DNA of 64,000 bases from Prostheceraeus crozeri (Eukaryota; Platyhelminthes; Polycladida; Euryleptidae), in NCBI GenBank assembly GCA_907163375.1, contig CAJQUW010001832.1:1-64000 (forward strand), written 5' to 3'. Positions within the stretch are counted from its first letter, which is position 1. Each line of letters starts with the position of its first letter. Positions 41,612-51,311 of the stretch are shown here, one piece after another. Under the pieces are notes generated by a model that saw only the letters and a list, made by a program, of their open reading frames with translations, had not been told where the DNA came from and searched no databases. The position numbers and the translations under genes are program-made.

Positions 41612-43760
41612 TGAAAATCTAACAACACTTCCGTATAAGACCATAACAAAGAAACCAATTGACTATGGTTCAACATATATATGGGATCTCGAAACTTATC
41701 CAGATCCTCGTTGTGCAACAGCTCATCCTATTCCTTATGCTTTAGGTACTATCAATTTCAATAAATTCATGTGTTGCTTACCGAAGCAAAGATTGGAAGA
41801 AATGGACAAACGATTGCTACGCGATATGATGAAACTAAAAAAGAGTCAAGATCCAGCGGAAATTAAAGAACTTAAGAAACAGATAAGTGAATATAATAAC
41901 TTAACTGAGCAAGAACTTAACAAACTTCAACGTTGTGTGAAAATCTTTATTAGGAAACATAATGAATGTCCGTTCGGGGGAAACCCAGAGGACGTATGTC
42001 CGATACATCAATTTTTCAAAAACCTTGGATCTTTTAATCATTCGAAAGTAACTTTAATAGCACATAATTCATCAGGATTCGATGCATATTTTCCACTCAA
42101 ATCTAATTTTAAATTAACTAAACCACCGCTTAAAACATCACGAGGAATACTCACTGCTTCTTTACAAAATCCTTATACAACTGAAAGTGTTAGTAAGTAT
42201 ATCCAACGCTCCTCTAGATCTAAGCAACTAGGTGACTCTACAAAACGTAACATAAAACCAAGCAAACATTTACAAACCATTGTAATGAAATGTAGCTATC
42301 AACACGTGAAAACAAGTCTTTCCAAATGGTGCGAGAATTTTAAAACCCCTAGCAATATGTGCAAATTAAATTATGAAATTGGCGAAATTACACATGATAA
42401 TTATCTAGAAAAAGAACATGAGTGGAAACCGTATTTAATTAACGATGTTCTTTCATTAGCATTTTGTATCTACAAGTATAATAATGTTATGAAAGAATTA
42501 GTTGGTGAAGATATAACTACTAATTTAACATCCTCCACTTTAATATTTAACGGTTGGATGAAGAGTGTACAAGAAGACAACATAAATATTCATTCGCATA
42601 CTGATTTATGGACTAGAAACTATGTTAGAAAATCTGTTAAAGGTGGAAGAGTGTCAGCAAATATAAGACATTACGAATCTCCATTTTGTAACATCTTGCT
42701 ACCAATATTACAACGATATTTTCCTGAGCGCTACGCTGAGGAGGTTTTGCTCCCTGGTCATAATAATAATTTAATAGATTTAATGAAAGAGTATAATCAG
42801 TTGGAAGACAAGAATGCTCTCTGTAAAGAAATTAAACATAAACTACTCGACCAACGAAATGAATTCTTAATGGCTTTTGATGCAACATCTTTATATCCAT
42901 CAGCTATGTATGACGAACATTCAGAATACCCTAAAGCTGAATCTGCTAGAAAATTTAGACAAGAAGAAGAACAAGCAGTATTATATCAATTTAACACTCA
43001 ATCATTTCGTCCTAAAACTGGAATATTCACAGTTGTGTTTCATTATCCTGATGAGATGTTTTTTCAACCAGTTCCTGCGAAAGATAAGGTAAAGAATGAA
43101 AACAATTGCAATCAAGAAATAATAAGGTTTAGGAATGGAATGTGTTATGATGTATTAACTTCTGTAGACATACAGGAAATTGTTAGATGTGGCGGGAAAA
43201 TATTATCTATTACAGATGGTATAATTTATGAAGAAAATTGTCACGTTTCACCATTTCGAAAATACATTGAAAAGCTCTTCAATTTAAGAAAAAAATATAA
43301 AATAGAAGGAAACACTGTAGGCGATGAGTTAATTAAATTATTAATGAATTCACTATATGGAAAAAACGTACAAAAAGACATAACCACTAAATATCATTTA
43401 TGGAATGAGAATACATTGAGAAAAAATTTCACTCAAGAAGTAAAAGATTTTGAAAAAGTAAATGATGAACAATTCTTAGTGAAAGTAGAAATGGAAGATG
43501 ATGAATTTCTTAAAGCTAATATTACAGACACTGAAAAGACGGCCAAAGGCCTGAGCAGCTACGCTACGACATCATTCATGCCATCACATTTAGGTTCTTT
43601 TATTCTTGCTCACTCTAGACGAATCATGAACAACTTTATTTTAGAAATTAATGGTTTTAAAGAAAAACACATACATTACACAGATACTGATTCCATCTAC
43701 ATTTCCAATGAACTCTTCAATAAATTAGATTGGCGGGGAATTATGCCAAGGGAAAAATGA
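41571..43760 (+). pseudogene. Family-B DNA polymerase (protein-primed type), exonuclease and palm
   Basis: 729 residues with the complete motif set. Exo I is WDLET (residues 38-42), Exo II is AHNSSGFD (164-171), and a Tyr-Leu-Ile-Asn-Asp Exo III-like box lies at 288-292. Polymerase A is FDATSLYPS (436-444), B is KLLMNSLYG (589-597) and C is YTDTDS (703-708). This pattern fits the protein-primed PolB of Polintons. The frame is lost after 43760 and continues at 43789-44181. The catalytic residues themselves are intact. The first Met is not the natural start because the N-terminal region lies in the previous frame. Confidence 0.9.
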
Positions 43761-43788
43761 TTATGGTAATGGGGGAATTATATATGGA

Positions 43789-44181
43789 TTGTTTATCGCC
43801 CCCAAAATAAAATATTGTATTACTGTAGATGAACAAGGGAGACTTAGTGAAAAGAAAACATTTAAGGGTTATACAAAAACTAAAGTAAAAGTAGAAGATT
43901 TCATTCAATTATACCATGGGGAAACATTGACAACAATTGTTAATAAACCATGGAAAAGATCTTTAGAAACTGGTATTAGTATTCCTGATAAAAATAATAA
44001 CACTGAAGAAAAAAGATTCACTGGTAAAATAAATATTCTTAAACGTCAAGCGCCTAATGCAAATGGTATTATGCTCCCCTATAGCGGAGAAGATGTTCAA
44101 GACGAAATATTTCAACGAATAAAAAAAGAATGTAATATAATTGAATACAATGATAGTGAAGACTGGGAAGAGGAATTATAA
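43789..44181 (+). pseudogene. C-terminal (thumb) part of the family-B polymerase
   Basis: 130 residues continuing the polymerase after a shift between about 43730 and 43790, with a C-terminal region rich in Lys/Glu and an acidic end (DSEDWEEEL). The stop is 90 bp from the convergent ATPase gene. Confidence 0.75.
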
Positions 44182-44197
44182 CTCTGTGATTATAGCC

Positions 44198-44278
44198 CCT
44201 CGAGGCGAAGCCTAGTCAGTGAACAAATCTTCTATTGACTTTCAGTCGGGGCAAAGCCTCGAGGCGAAGCCTAGTCAG
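44198..44278. repeat. Direct repeat at the convergent gene junction
   Basis: CTCGAGGCGAAGCCTAGTCA occurs within both 44198-44219 and 44257-44278. The second copy contains the ATPase stop codon. It lies between the polymerase and ATPase genes, which converge here, and could serve as a bidirectional transcript end. Confidence 0.6.
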
Positions 44279-45047
44279 AGAACAATTGTTCGATAACTCT
44301 ATCATGTACTTTTTTATCAATATTGACTGTGATAAAACCATAGTCGTTTGCCCAAGCATTGTTACACGATTGTTTAAATTCATCTTTATCTCTTATACAT
44401 AAGTCTCTTAACAAATCACTTAGGTTTCTTTGGTTGATTTCGAAAAGCATAAAAATATTAGCATTCTTTCTAATAACACTTCCATCTAATGAATACATAC
44501 TTTGTGTTAAATAAAAAACACTACAGTTATTATGTCTGCCTCTTGTAAAATAATTTCTCTGCACTGCCTGATTTCTGTCATTAACACAATCATCAAACAC
44601 CACACAATGTTTTTTCGTTTTATTTAGTTTACTAGGATCTTGCATATTGCCACTATCATCTATTAATTGTATCGATATGTGCCTATTTCTATTGGGTTCT
44701 ACTAGTTGTTTACTTTTCGCTGCTTCTTCACACCAGGAACTTATTTCTTCTTCATACTCCGATTTTTCATATTCTTCAAACAGTGAAGCTATAGCTGATT
44801 TTGTAAGATTATTTTCAAAACCATGTTTCAAAAATTGATAAATAGGTTGTTCTGCTGTTGTTGTATAAATGATAAGATTGTTATAATCCAAAAATTTGGG
44901 TGTCGTGAGAATTTTAAATAATAGATATGTTTTTCCACAACCTGATCTTCCACAAATAACTGATAAAACTTTATTTGACAAGTTATGATGATGATTGAAT
45001 TTCACTTTCTTGTTTAGTGGATATTTTTCACAACTGCTTTCACTCAT
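44271..45047 (-). CDS. A32/FtsK-like DNA packaging ATPase
   Basis: 258 residues, intact. The Walker A motif GRSGCGKT is at 33-40; the Walker B region HCVVFDDC is at 147-154. A sensor-like stretch follows (FTRGRHNNCSVFYLTQSMYSL), closely patterned on A32-type packaging ATPases of Polintons and large DNA viruses, which drive DNA into capsids. It ends with an acidic tail. It starts at ATG 45047 after TTAAAA. Together with the capsid and fibre-like genes it argues that the element descends from a virus-like entity. Confidence 0.85.
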   Translation of the reverse strand: MSESSCEKYPLNKKVKFNHHHNLSNKVLSVICGRSGCGKTYLLFKILTTPKFLDYNNLIIYTTTAEQPIYQFLKHGFENNLTKSAIASLFEEYEKSEYEEEISSWCEEAAKSKQLVEPNRNRHISIQLIDDSGNMQDPSKLNKTKKHCVVFDDCVNDRNQAVQRNYFTRGRHNNCSVFYLTQSMYSLDGSVIRKNANIFMLFEINQRNLSDLLRDLCIRDKDEFKQSCNNAWANDYGFITVNIDKKVHDRVIEQLFSD

Positions 45048-45071
45048 TTTTAAGACAATATTTTTTTTTAA

Positions 45072-45861
45072 TTATACCTCCCGAACCAAAAGATCTATCA
45101 TAATTTCTTCGCCTCCAAAATTTATTTCCTTTCCTTTCTCATCTGTTATTCTAATTGTAATTGAATTAATTGTTTTTCTTGTAACAGGGAAATATATTAA
45201 TGATTTTGGGATTACATTCAAACTGTAACCAATCGGAACTGTAAATGCTGGATAACTGAAGATATTATTTGACAGCTTTCCATTAACATAACCACCTTCT
45301 ATAATATCACATTGAACGTTGATTGAATTTATTTCAGTTACTTTAGGTATATTTTCACTTATATGAAAACCTTGTGTATAGAGTTTCTTTTTAAATCCTA
45401 ATAGTCTTGATAAAGATTTGTCAATATTAAAATCAACTTGATGATCTTCATCTAAAGTAAGAGAAAATTTATTTACTGCTGGTTCAACTGCGAAATGTAA
45501 TTGTTTCCTGTCTTTAAATTGAATGCCTAAATGTCTTTTTATTTCATTGGAAAATCGATTCAACTTCATAAGATCCAGGAAGAAAAGTTAATTCTTTCCA
45601 AGTTTTACCTTGATCATTAGAATATTTAAATCGGTCATTTACATCTTTGATAATATTTTGTATAGTGTTAAATGTTGAAAAACTAGTTAGTGCTACTTCA
45701 TAATGTTTGTCTTGTTCTAAGTGAATAATAGGATCTAAATTACAGGTATGGGATGAAGTAGTTGTTATAAATTTTAATGTCGTACTAAATTTTGATGAGG
45801 TTAAAATCTCGGTTAAATTTTCTAAATGCTTATTAATTTTTTCTAGTTCTGCCGAAGACAT
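45072..45861 (-). pseudogene. Gene C (right copy), full-length but frameshifted
   Basis: The N-terminal frame (45861-45544) and the C-terminal frame (45569-45072) are joined by one additional T in a T run near 45555, relative to the left copy. The end beyond the repeat border (45262 leftwards) is unique to this side and supplies about 60 C-terminal residues (for example GEEIMIDLLV). The beta-rich character continues to the end. Confidence 0.7.
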
Positions 45862-45863
45862 TT

Positions 45864-46764
45864 TTAACTAGATAATTTAGATAAATTTTGATAGTCTTCT
45901 TCACTTATAATTTTCTTTTCTAATAGTCTTTTTAAGATTGCATGTATTTCGTTAAAGCTAGAGTTATGTCCTTCATTTCTCGCAGCTAATAAAATCTGTA
46001 ATCTATTCATTAATTCTTGTGGATCATCGGGGAGGAAAACCGTTGTCTCTTTTAGTCCTGTTCCTGTTTTTGGGTAACTAGTCGGTGTTGAATAACCAGT
46101 TCTTGCTGGAGAAGCAGCCATTGGTGTGGAATAAACCAGGCGGTGTTGAATAACCAGTAGCTGTTGGAACATGGTTGATGTTGATTAATAAGTCATTCAA
46201 AGTTGTATAACGCTTAAGAGTTTTTACAGTTCCAACCTTATCTAACATAGTTTTGTATTTCAGTAGATCATCAGTATGATAGTTATCTAACTTCGCTCCT
46301 CTTAATAAATCCACGAAATTTCTGTCTAAACTGAAAGCTGCTTTGTCTGGTGTAAAAATTAAACTTTCTTTAGTATTTATAAATAATTCTTTTCCACCTA
46401 AGTAAAATCTAAGAGATGGCTTTCCATCTATAAATGAAGTAGAATGTTCAAAGAGCATAGATTTGGGTAATTTCTTTTCTATGTTTGCTTCTAACAAACC
46501 ATAATCATCCATGATGGTTTTCTGCACTGGATCCGCGATATCAATTCGTTTATCATGAACTGCAAGTTCTTTCTCAAGAATTTTGAGTGGTGCAATAGTT
46601 TTTTCAAAATCAGTTTTCACTTGGTCAGTTAGGCGTATTTTTTCTAACATATCGGATTGAACGCCAGCTTGTAGCATTCGATATTGTCTATGTTTTTTCT
46701 TCATAATATTTTTCTGTTTTATTAATTCGTCTAGTTGTTTTATTTTTGCCTCATTTGTGTTCAT
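45864..46764 (-). pseudogene. Gene B (right copy), frameshifted in the GYSTP repeats
   Basis: Identical in layout to 28853-29752, but the repeat region near 46120-46180 carries inserted or altered bases. The frame therefore splits into 46764-46078 and 46172-45864. Just upstream of the break the residues also differ (ININHV in place of STSTSV). The left copy remains intact. Confidence 0.75.
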
Positions 46765-46854
46765 TATTTTATAAGATAATATTTGAATTTTGTGGTAGCA
46801 TAGAAGTGCAGCAAAAACACTGCACCAAAGGTGCTGAGACTTGAAGAGACAATT

Positions 46855-47454
46855 TTACTGATGTTCTAACGTTTTTAATAAAGTTCTTATTTCTTCTAAA
46901 AAAGCTTCATTGTTTACTTTGTCTTGAGGTTTAACAGGAATTTTAGTTGCTTCTCTAGCTATTTGATCAAATTTTTCAATCTCATCTAACGTAATAACAT
47001 TATCATCACACACTCTCTGGAAGTAGTAATGTAGTTTATCATATACTTCTTTGAAATGTGCATGTTTTTTACTTAAGGATTTTCGTTTCTTAGACATTAC
47101 AGATTTATCTATCACTGTTGCAAGTGACGTTGTGAAGACACCTGTGCCTGTTAAAACAGTAGCGACAACAGGAATTGTAAGAACGCCAGATGAAATGACA
47201 ATAGTGAGAGCGCCTAAAGAAATTGTTAAACATGCACCAACGCCTTGTGTCACATTCTTAGCTATGGTCCATCGTTTTCTTAATTTATTATAATGTTCTA
47301 GTTTAAGTAATAGTTGCGCTTCCTTATCTTTCATGTACCTGACTCTATCTTTGTGTTTTGCTATATCCATTTCATATGATAATGAAGGGTATAAGGGGGC
47401 TGATGGTTCTTTTGTTTTTACATCTTCCATTTTTAAATGAATATTTTTGTTCAT
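46855..47454 (-). CDS. Gene A (right copy): small two-helix membrane protein
   Basis: 199 residues, intact, the same as the left copy except for Phe in place of Val near residue 134. The two hydrophobic segments and the Lys-rich C-terminus are the same. With both copies intact, this is the only one of the three repeat-borne genes undamaged on both sides. Confidence 0.7.
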   Translation of the reverse strand: MNKNIHLKMEDVKTKEPSAPLYPSLSYEMDIAKHKDRVRYMKDKEAQLLLKLEHYNKLRKRWTIAKNVTQGVGACLTISLGALTIVISSGVLTIPVVATVLTGTGVFTTSLATVIDKSVMSKKRKSLSKKHAHFKEVYDKLHYYFQRVCDDNVITLDEIEKFDQIAREATKIPVKPQDKVNNEAFLEEIRTLLKTLEHQ

Positions 47455-47461
47455 GGGTCAT

Positions 47462-47718
47462 ACTTTAAGGTACTTTCCTATTTTTGTATTTTTCCCATTT
47501 GTATTTTTATAAATTTAAGGTAGTTTCCTATTTTTGTATTTTCCCATTTGTATTTTTATAAATTTAAGGTAGTTTCCTATTTTTAGCATTTTGGAGCTGA
47601 TTTTGGGCATTTTGGGGCTGATTTGCAGGTATGTTAATTTTGGAGCTGATTTTGCAGCTAGGGTAGTTAATTTTGGGCATTTTGGGGCTGATTTTGCAGG
47701 TATGTTAATTTTGGATTT
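47462..47718. repeat. Subterminal tandem repeats, right
   Basis: Mirror of 27899-28155. Confidence 0.7.
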
Positions 47719-47779
47719 TTTATAAATTTCAAGAGGACCCTATTTTTGCATTTTTCATTTTTGTATCTACCTAGGTATG

Positions 47780-47814
47780 GGATCCGGTGCTGAGCGAAGC
47801 GAAGCGCCGGATCC
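47780..47814. repeat. Terminal hairpin of the Polinton-like element, right
   Basis: Mirror of 27803-27837. Confidence 0.6.
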
Positions 47815-47836
47815 TATAACCTATACTACTGATCTC

Positions 47837-48430
47837 GTTTCACTTTGTCTGTCAAAAACACAATTCACATGTTCAGTGATATCTGAAAGAAGATCTGCAG
47901 TTGATCGAGTGACTGAAGCCGTACTGTTCTTCAGATAGAAAGTTATGTGTTTCAAGGAAGCTAACAATATGTTGGTTAATCACTGCTTCAAAAATCTTGC
48001 CAGCAATTGATAGCAGGCTGATAGGACGGTAACTAGATGGAAAAGAAGAGTCAGAACCTTTCTTTGGAACTGGATCTACTTTTCAACATGAAGCTGCTTC
48101 CAACATAAAGGCAACTCACATTCGCACACTATGTTGTAAATCAAGCTTGGCAGTGGGACTTCATTTGGAATATACGACGAGATGGTAGGCCAACATTCCT
48201 ATCTGAAGCCACTCTGTCAGTTCTTGCGCCGTTTTGTGAACGTCATTGCTGAGAATCTGACTCCCAGCCTGAACCTGAGTAAGAAAAGTGCGAAAGCCAG
48301 ACCAGGAGAATTGATAAACTGTACTATGGAAAAGTGCAGATGGAGTGGAGTAAGTTTGTTTGTCAAAAACGGTGATAACGCAGTGATCAGACAATTATCA
48401 AACAAGGGAAGGTGAAAATATTGTCTTAGC
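47837..48430 (-). pseudogene. LINE RT fragment, upstream half, cut by the Polinton-like insertion
   Basis: Minus-strand translation gives degenerate RT blocks resembling VPKKGSDSSFPSSYRPISLLS and IFEAVINQ, followed by sequence that joins the 27780 fragment across the 6-bp duplication. The frame is broken by stops and shifts. Confidence 0.65.
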
Positions 48431-48801
48431 GTTTGATAATTGATTTCATGCAAATATTATAACGTTTTAGTAATGAGAGAATGTAATCAGAGTCAACCAA
48501 CTTTAAAGTTGAAGTGGATTAAAGTTCACAACTTAATCGGCAATTGTGTTTTCGTAATCGTGTACTGTTAAGAAAACCTTGAAAGCTTTTTGCAAATTTA
48601 CTGCAGTTTAACTGTCAAACTATATTAGGCGGAGTTAACGTGACAACTTCGAAAATACTTATAGCTCATCACATCAAACAAGCCGGAGTGTGTCATAGCT
48701 TAAACTGATATTATCGATAGGAGCATATTACCAAAAGGAATGAATCAAAACAGCAGGAAAATGGATAGATTTATGCAGAGCGAGACAACGGAAAGTCATA
48801 C
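48431..48801. other. ITFG1 intron 2, right end, no recognised gene
   Basis: AT-rich; holds the donor side of intron 2 and no other visible feature. Confidence 0.4.
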
Positions 48802-48931
48802 CTGGTTGGTAATCTTGATTTACGTCGACAAAGGCCGTATATCCAGGACTATCCCATGCGGAAAACGATATCTTGTGAGTAGCGAAGGTGTCATTCTTAC
48901 TGAAACGTAAAATGCATTTCGATTTATCATT
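48802..48931 (-). CDS. ITFG1: ITFG1 exon 2
   Basis: A 130-bp exon. The acceptor is TGTATTTACAG before 48931 and the donor is GTATGA after 48802. The correct frame contains WDSPGYTAFVDVNQDYQP, an FG-GAP-type loop, and its last base completes Asp with exon 3 (PDIMITT). That phase match across a 28.9-kb intron supports both exons. At the 5' side the frame is off by one relative to exon 1 (which ends in phase 2). Either a base is missing in the sequence or a border differs. Confidence 0.85.
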
Positions 48932-50757
48932 CTGTAAATACAACACATGACATTCACAAATTGTGGAAATTCTCAAGTATTCTCAACGTTTACATGTAAT
49001 TTGATAAGGCCCAGTTTTTTTATCAATGTTGCTTTTACAGGATTCGCATGACATATTGAATTTTGAATAAAATCGGCATGCCCAAAAACAAAAACATAAT
49101 ATCACGCACATATTGTGGTCTTTGTATAAGAAAAATGTTTTGTGAATTTTTTAAGTTTTTTTGTTATCAATTCCAACGATAATCTTAAACCCAATTAAGC
49201 ATGTGATGAAATTCTGATCTCTATGCACTTGAACTTCTTGATCATTCAATACTTTCATTGTTGAAAATCTACAGCTTGTCTAATCTGAAACTTCAGCATT
49301 TCTGCAACTTCACGCAAAAAGAAGGCAGCGCTGTGAAATCTCGCGTTCGGTCTCATAAGTTCCTTTTAATAGCATTTAATAAGATCACAGATATCTACTA
49401 CGTATATGCATCAGATTCAGCTATGAAAAAACATAAAAATCTACTTACAAATTTGACGTCATAATGACGTCCTCTTTAAAAAATTCATCAATTTCCAAAT
49501 CCGGTAATTGACTTCCATTTTCCATTCACGTCGCGTGCACTTTCAAAACAATACAGCCCATCTTTAGAGGCACTGACCCACCTTAAATAAACTGTTAAAG
49601 AGGTGCACGTAATCAGGTGCAAAATTCACAATTAAGTAGATCAAAATTACCCTAAGCACTTTCGGTTCAGTTCAGTTATCAAAACTAATTCAACTGTTTT
49701 AGATGCTACAGGTTTCTTGTAATCATAGAGCAATTTGAGAAAACCCCTTTTAGCAACATATTACTGAGTACCGGATATTTACTGAGACTGTCCTAGTACT
49801 TAACTATCTTACGGCAGCGATATCAAGCATGACTGAAAAAGCTGATGGATTGTACAAGAAGCTGCTCAGCTATTGTGTATTGTAGCTTGACATAGCCGGG
49901 CGACTAATCATTGTGAGATTTATAGCATGGGTTCTATCCAGAAAGTATGTTTCTTGTTCTTCAGCACAATATTTAGTTTCAATACTTGGTGACATAAACA
50001 ATCCGAACACGCACATGTATTTCATGATTTCGATCGATTAAATCATCCTAATAATTCAATAAAGAACGATCTGACAAACGTAATTACTTTCACTGTAAAA
50101 ACTTCAAATATGTTCTTATCATATGCAACGATGAACAATTTATTTATCTATCAAATGTGTTGTATTCCATCACGATTTTTGATCATCATTATTTATCAGG
50201 TTATAGTACATTCTATTCACTGATTTTGAGAAAGAATTGAAGAAAATGCCTTAGAAGACATAAGCTTGAAATCAATGAAATAAGAATAAATTGCTTCTTT
50301 ATCACAATAAATCAAATGTAACTTTCAAATACCTCACTAAGCATGCCATCTTGCCCTAATACAATATAGACACGCACTTTATATCAAATAGTATTTAGCA
50401 CCAGCACCCTTGACACTGTCCACAGGACGAAACGCGTCGGGATTTTATTGTCTTTATCAAATAAACACTATGTGTCGAGACAAAGGGAGAGACCGTTTTT
50501 CTTTTTGAAACATGACTGTGAAGAACCTCCCGTACCGACAGATGCTGACCTAAATAGCATTTAATCGATACATCTACAGATCTAGCAGAAACAGATGCTC
50601 TACTTTCAACATTTACTATTACTTCGTAGAATTTGAGTGCGACATATGCTAACATATTTCATAAATAGCGATACTGTGGGCACTACATCGGCTGTCTTAA
50701 TTCCGACAACCCTGGATACGGTCAATTGAATATTTCTGATGACATGAATACACTCAC
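48932..50757. other. ITFG1 intron 1, no recognised gene
   Basis: 1.8 kb of AT-rich sequence. No repeat border or coding region found. Confidence 0.45.
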
Positions 50758-51296
50758 TTGCCAATCAATACCGTTGTCTTGCCGTCTTGCGTTTGACCCA
50801 TTAAATCAGCGATCATATCTCCATTCCAGTCCAACACGAAAGGTTGATCAGTCAGGCTTACACCAATAGAGCTAGGTGCGGTCATGTGAGGCCTTTTCGG
50901 TAACCCATAGCTGATATAAACGCTAACAGGACCACCGCCTCCTTTCGGACCCATCATGAGTGCCACATCCAGTCGAGAGTCACCGTTGTAATCTGCTGGA
51001 AGTACGCCAAGAATGACATCTTTCGATGAAGACGAGGATGGAGCCGTCAAGAAGCGAGTTCTTTTCCCAGCACCTTCCTTCGCCATCAGAATGACATCCA
51101 AAGCGAGTTTCGACGGATCAATAAGAATGATGTCCACTCGCCGATCGGCATTAATGTCAGCAAAGGCAGCAACAATACTCGAGTCGACATTACTACCGAG
51201 AAGAAGTGATGTTTCTTTTGTGAAAGGATTGAGACTAGTGGCAAAATCAATGATGAGAACCAGTGAAGCCAAGGAAAGGGATGTAATCCCTCGCAT
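50758..51296 (-). CDS. ITFG1: ITFG1 exon 1 (signal peptide and first FG-GAP repeats)
   Basis: Start chosen at Met 51296 (MRGITSLSLASLVLIIDFATS), which begins a good signal peptide. The Met at 51341 lies upstream of an acceptor-like TTATTTCCAG (ending at 51312) and is probably intronic. The following 160 residues hold two FG-GAP-type loops (FADINADRRVDIILID; DYNGDSRLDVALMM) and a third (DWNGDMIADLMG), as in ITFG1. The donor is GTGAGT after 50758. A 5' UTR exon further right is implied by the acceptor. Confidence 0.9.
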
Positions 51297-51311
51297 GAGA
51301 GAATCGAATTT

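Larger units (their letters stand above)
27787..47830. mobile_element. Polinton/Maverick-like element (20 kb) with gene-bearing terminal repeats
   Basis: The borders are exact. The element starts AGTAGTATAGG at 27787 and ends with its reverse complement at 47830, flanked by the 6-bp duplication GATCTC (27781-27786 and 47831-47836). A 6-bp duplication and AG...CT ends are the Polinton/Maverick hallmark. It encodes a family-B DNA polymerase, an A32-type ATPase, a second P-loop ATPase, a probable major capsid protein, a fibre-like protein, small membrane-active-like proteins and a zinc-finger protein. Terminal inverted repeats are about 2.57 kb. A 4.7-kb Penelope-like cluster interrupts it, so its own length is about 15.3 kb. 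I see no integrase (no H2C2 or D,D35E pattern outside the Gypsy copy) and no Ulp1-like protease. Confidence 0.88.
45262..47830. repeat. Right terminal inverted repeat of the Polinton-like element
   Basis: Mirror of 27787-30353 (2569 against 2567 bp). Differences include an additional T in gene C and small insertions plus substitutions in the GYSTP region of gene B. Confidence 0.9.

Noticed and set aside
41571-45047. Possibility that polymerase and ATPase belong to a bacteriophage contaminant
   Set aside because: The genes lie between animal LINE halves with an exact 6-bp duplication, in an animal gene intron, and share the A/T-rich composition of the element.
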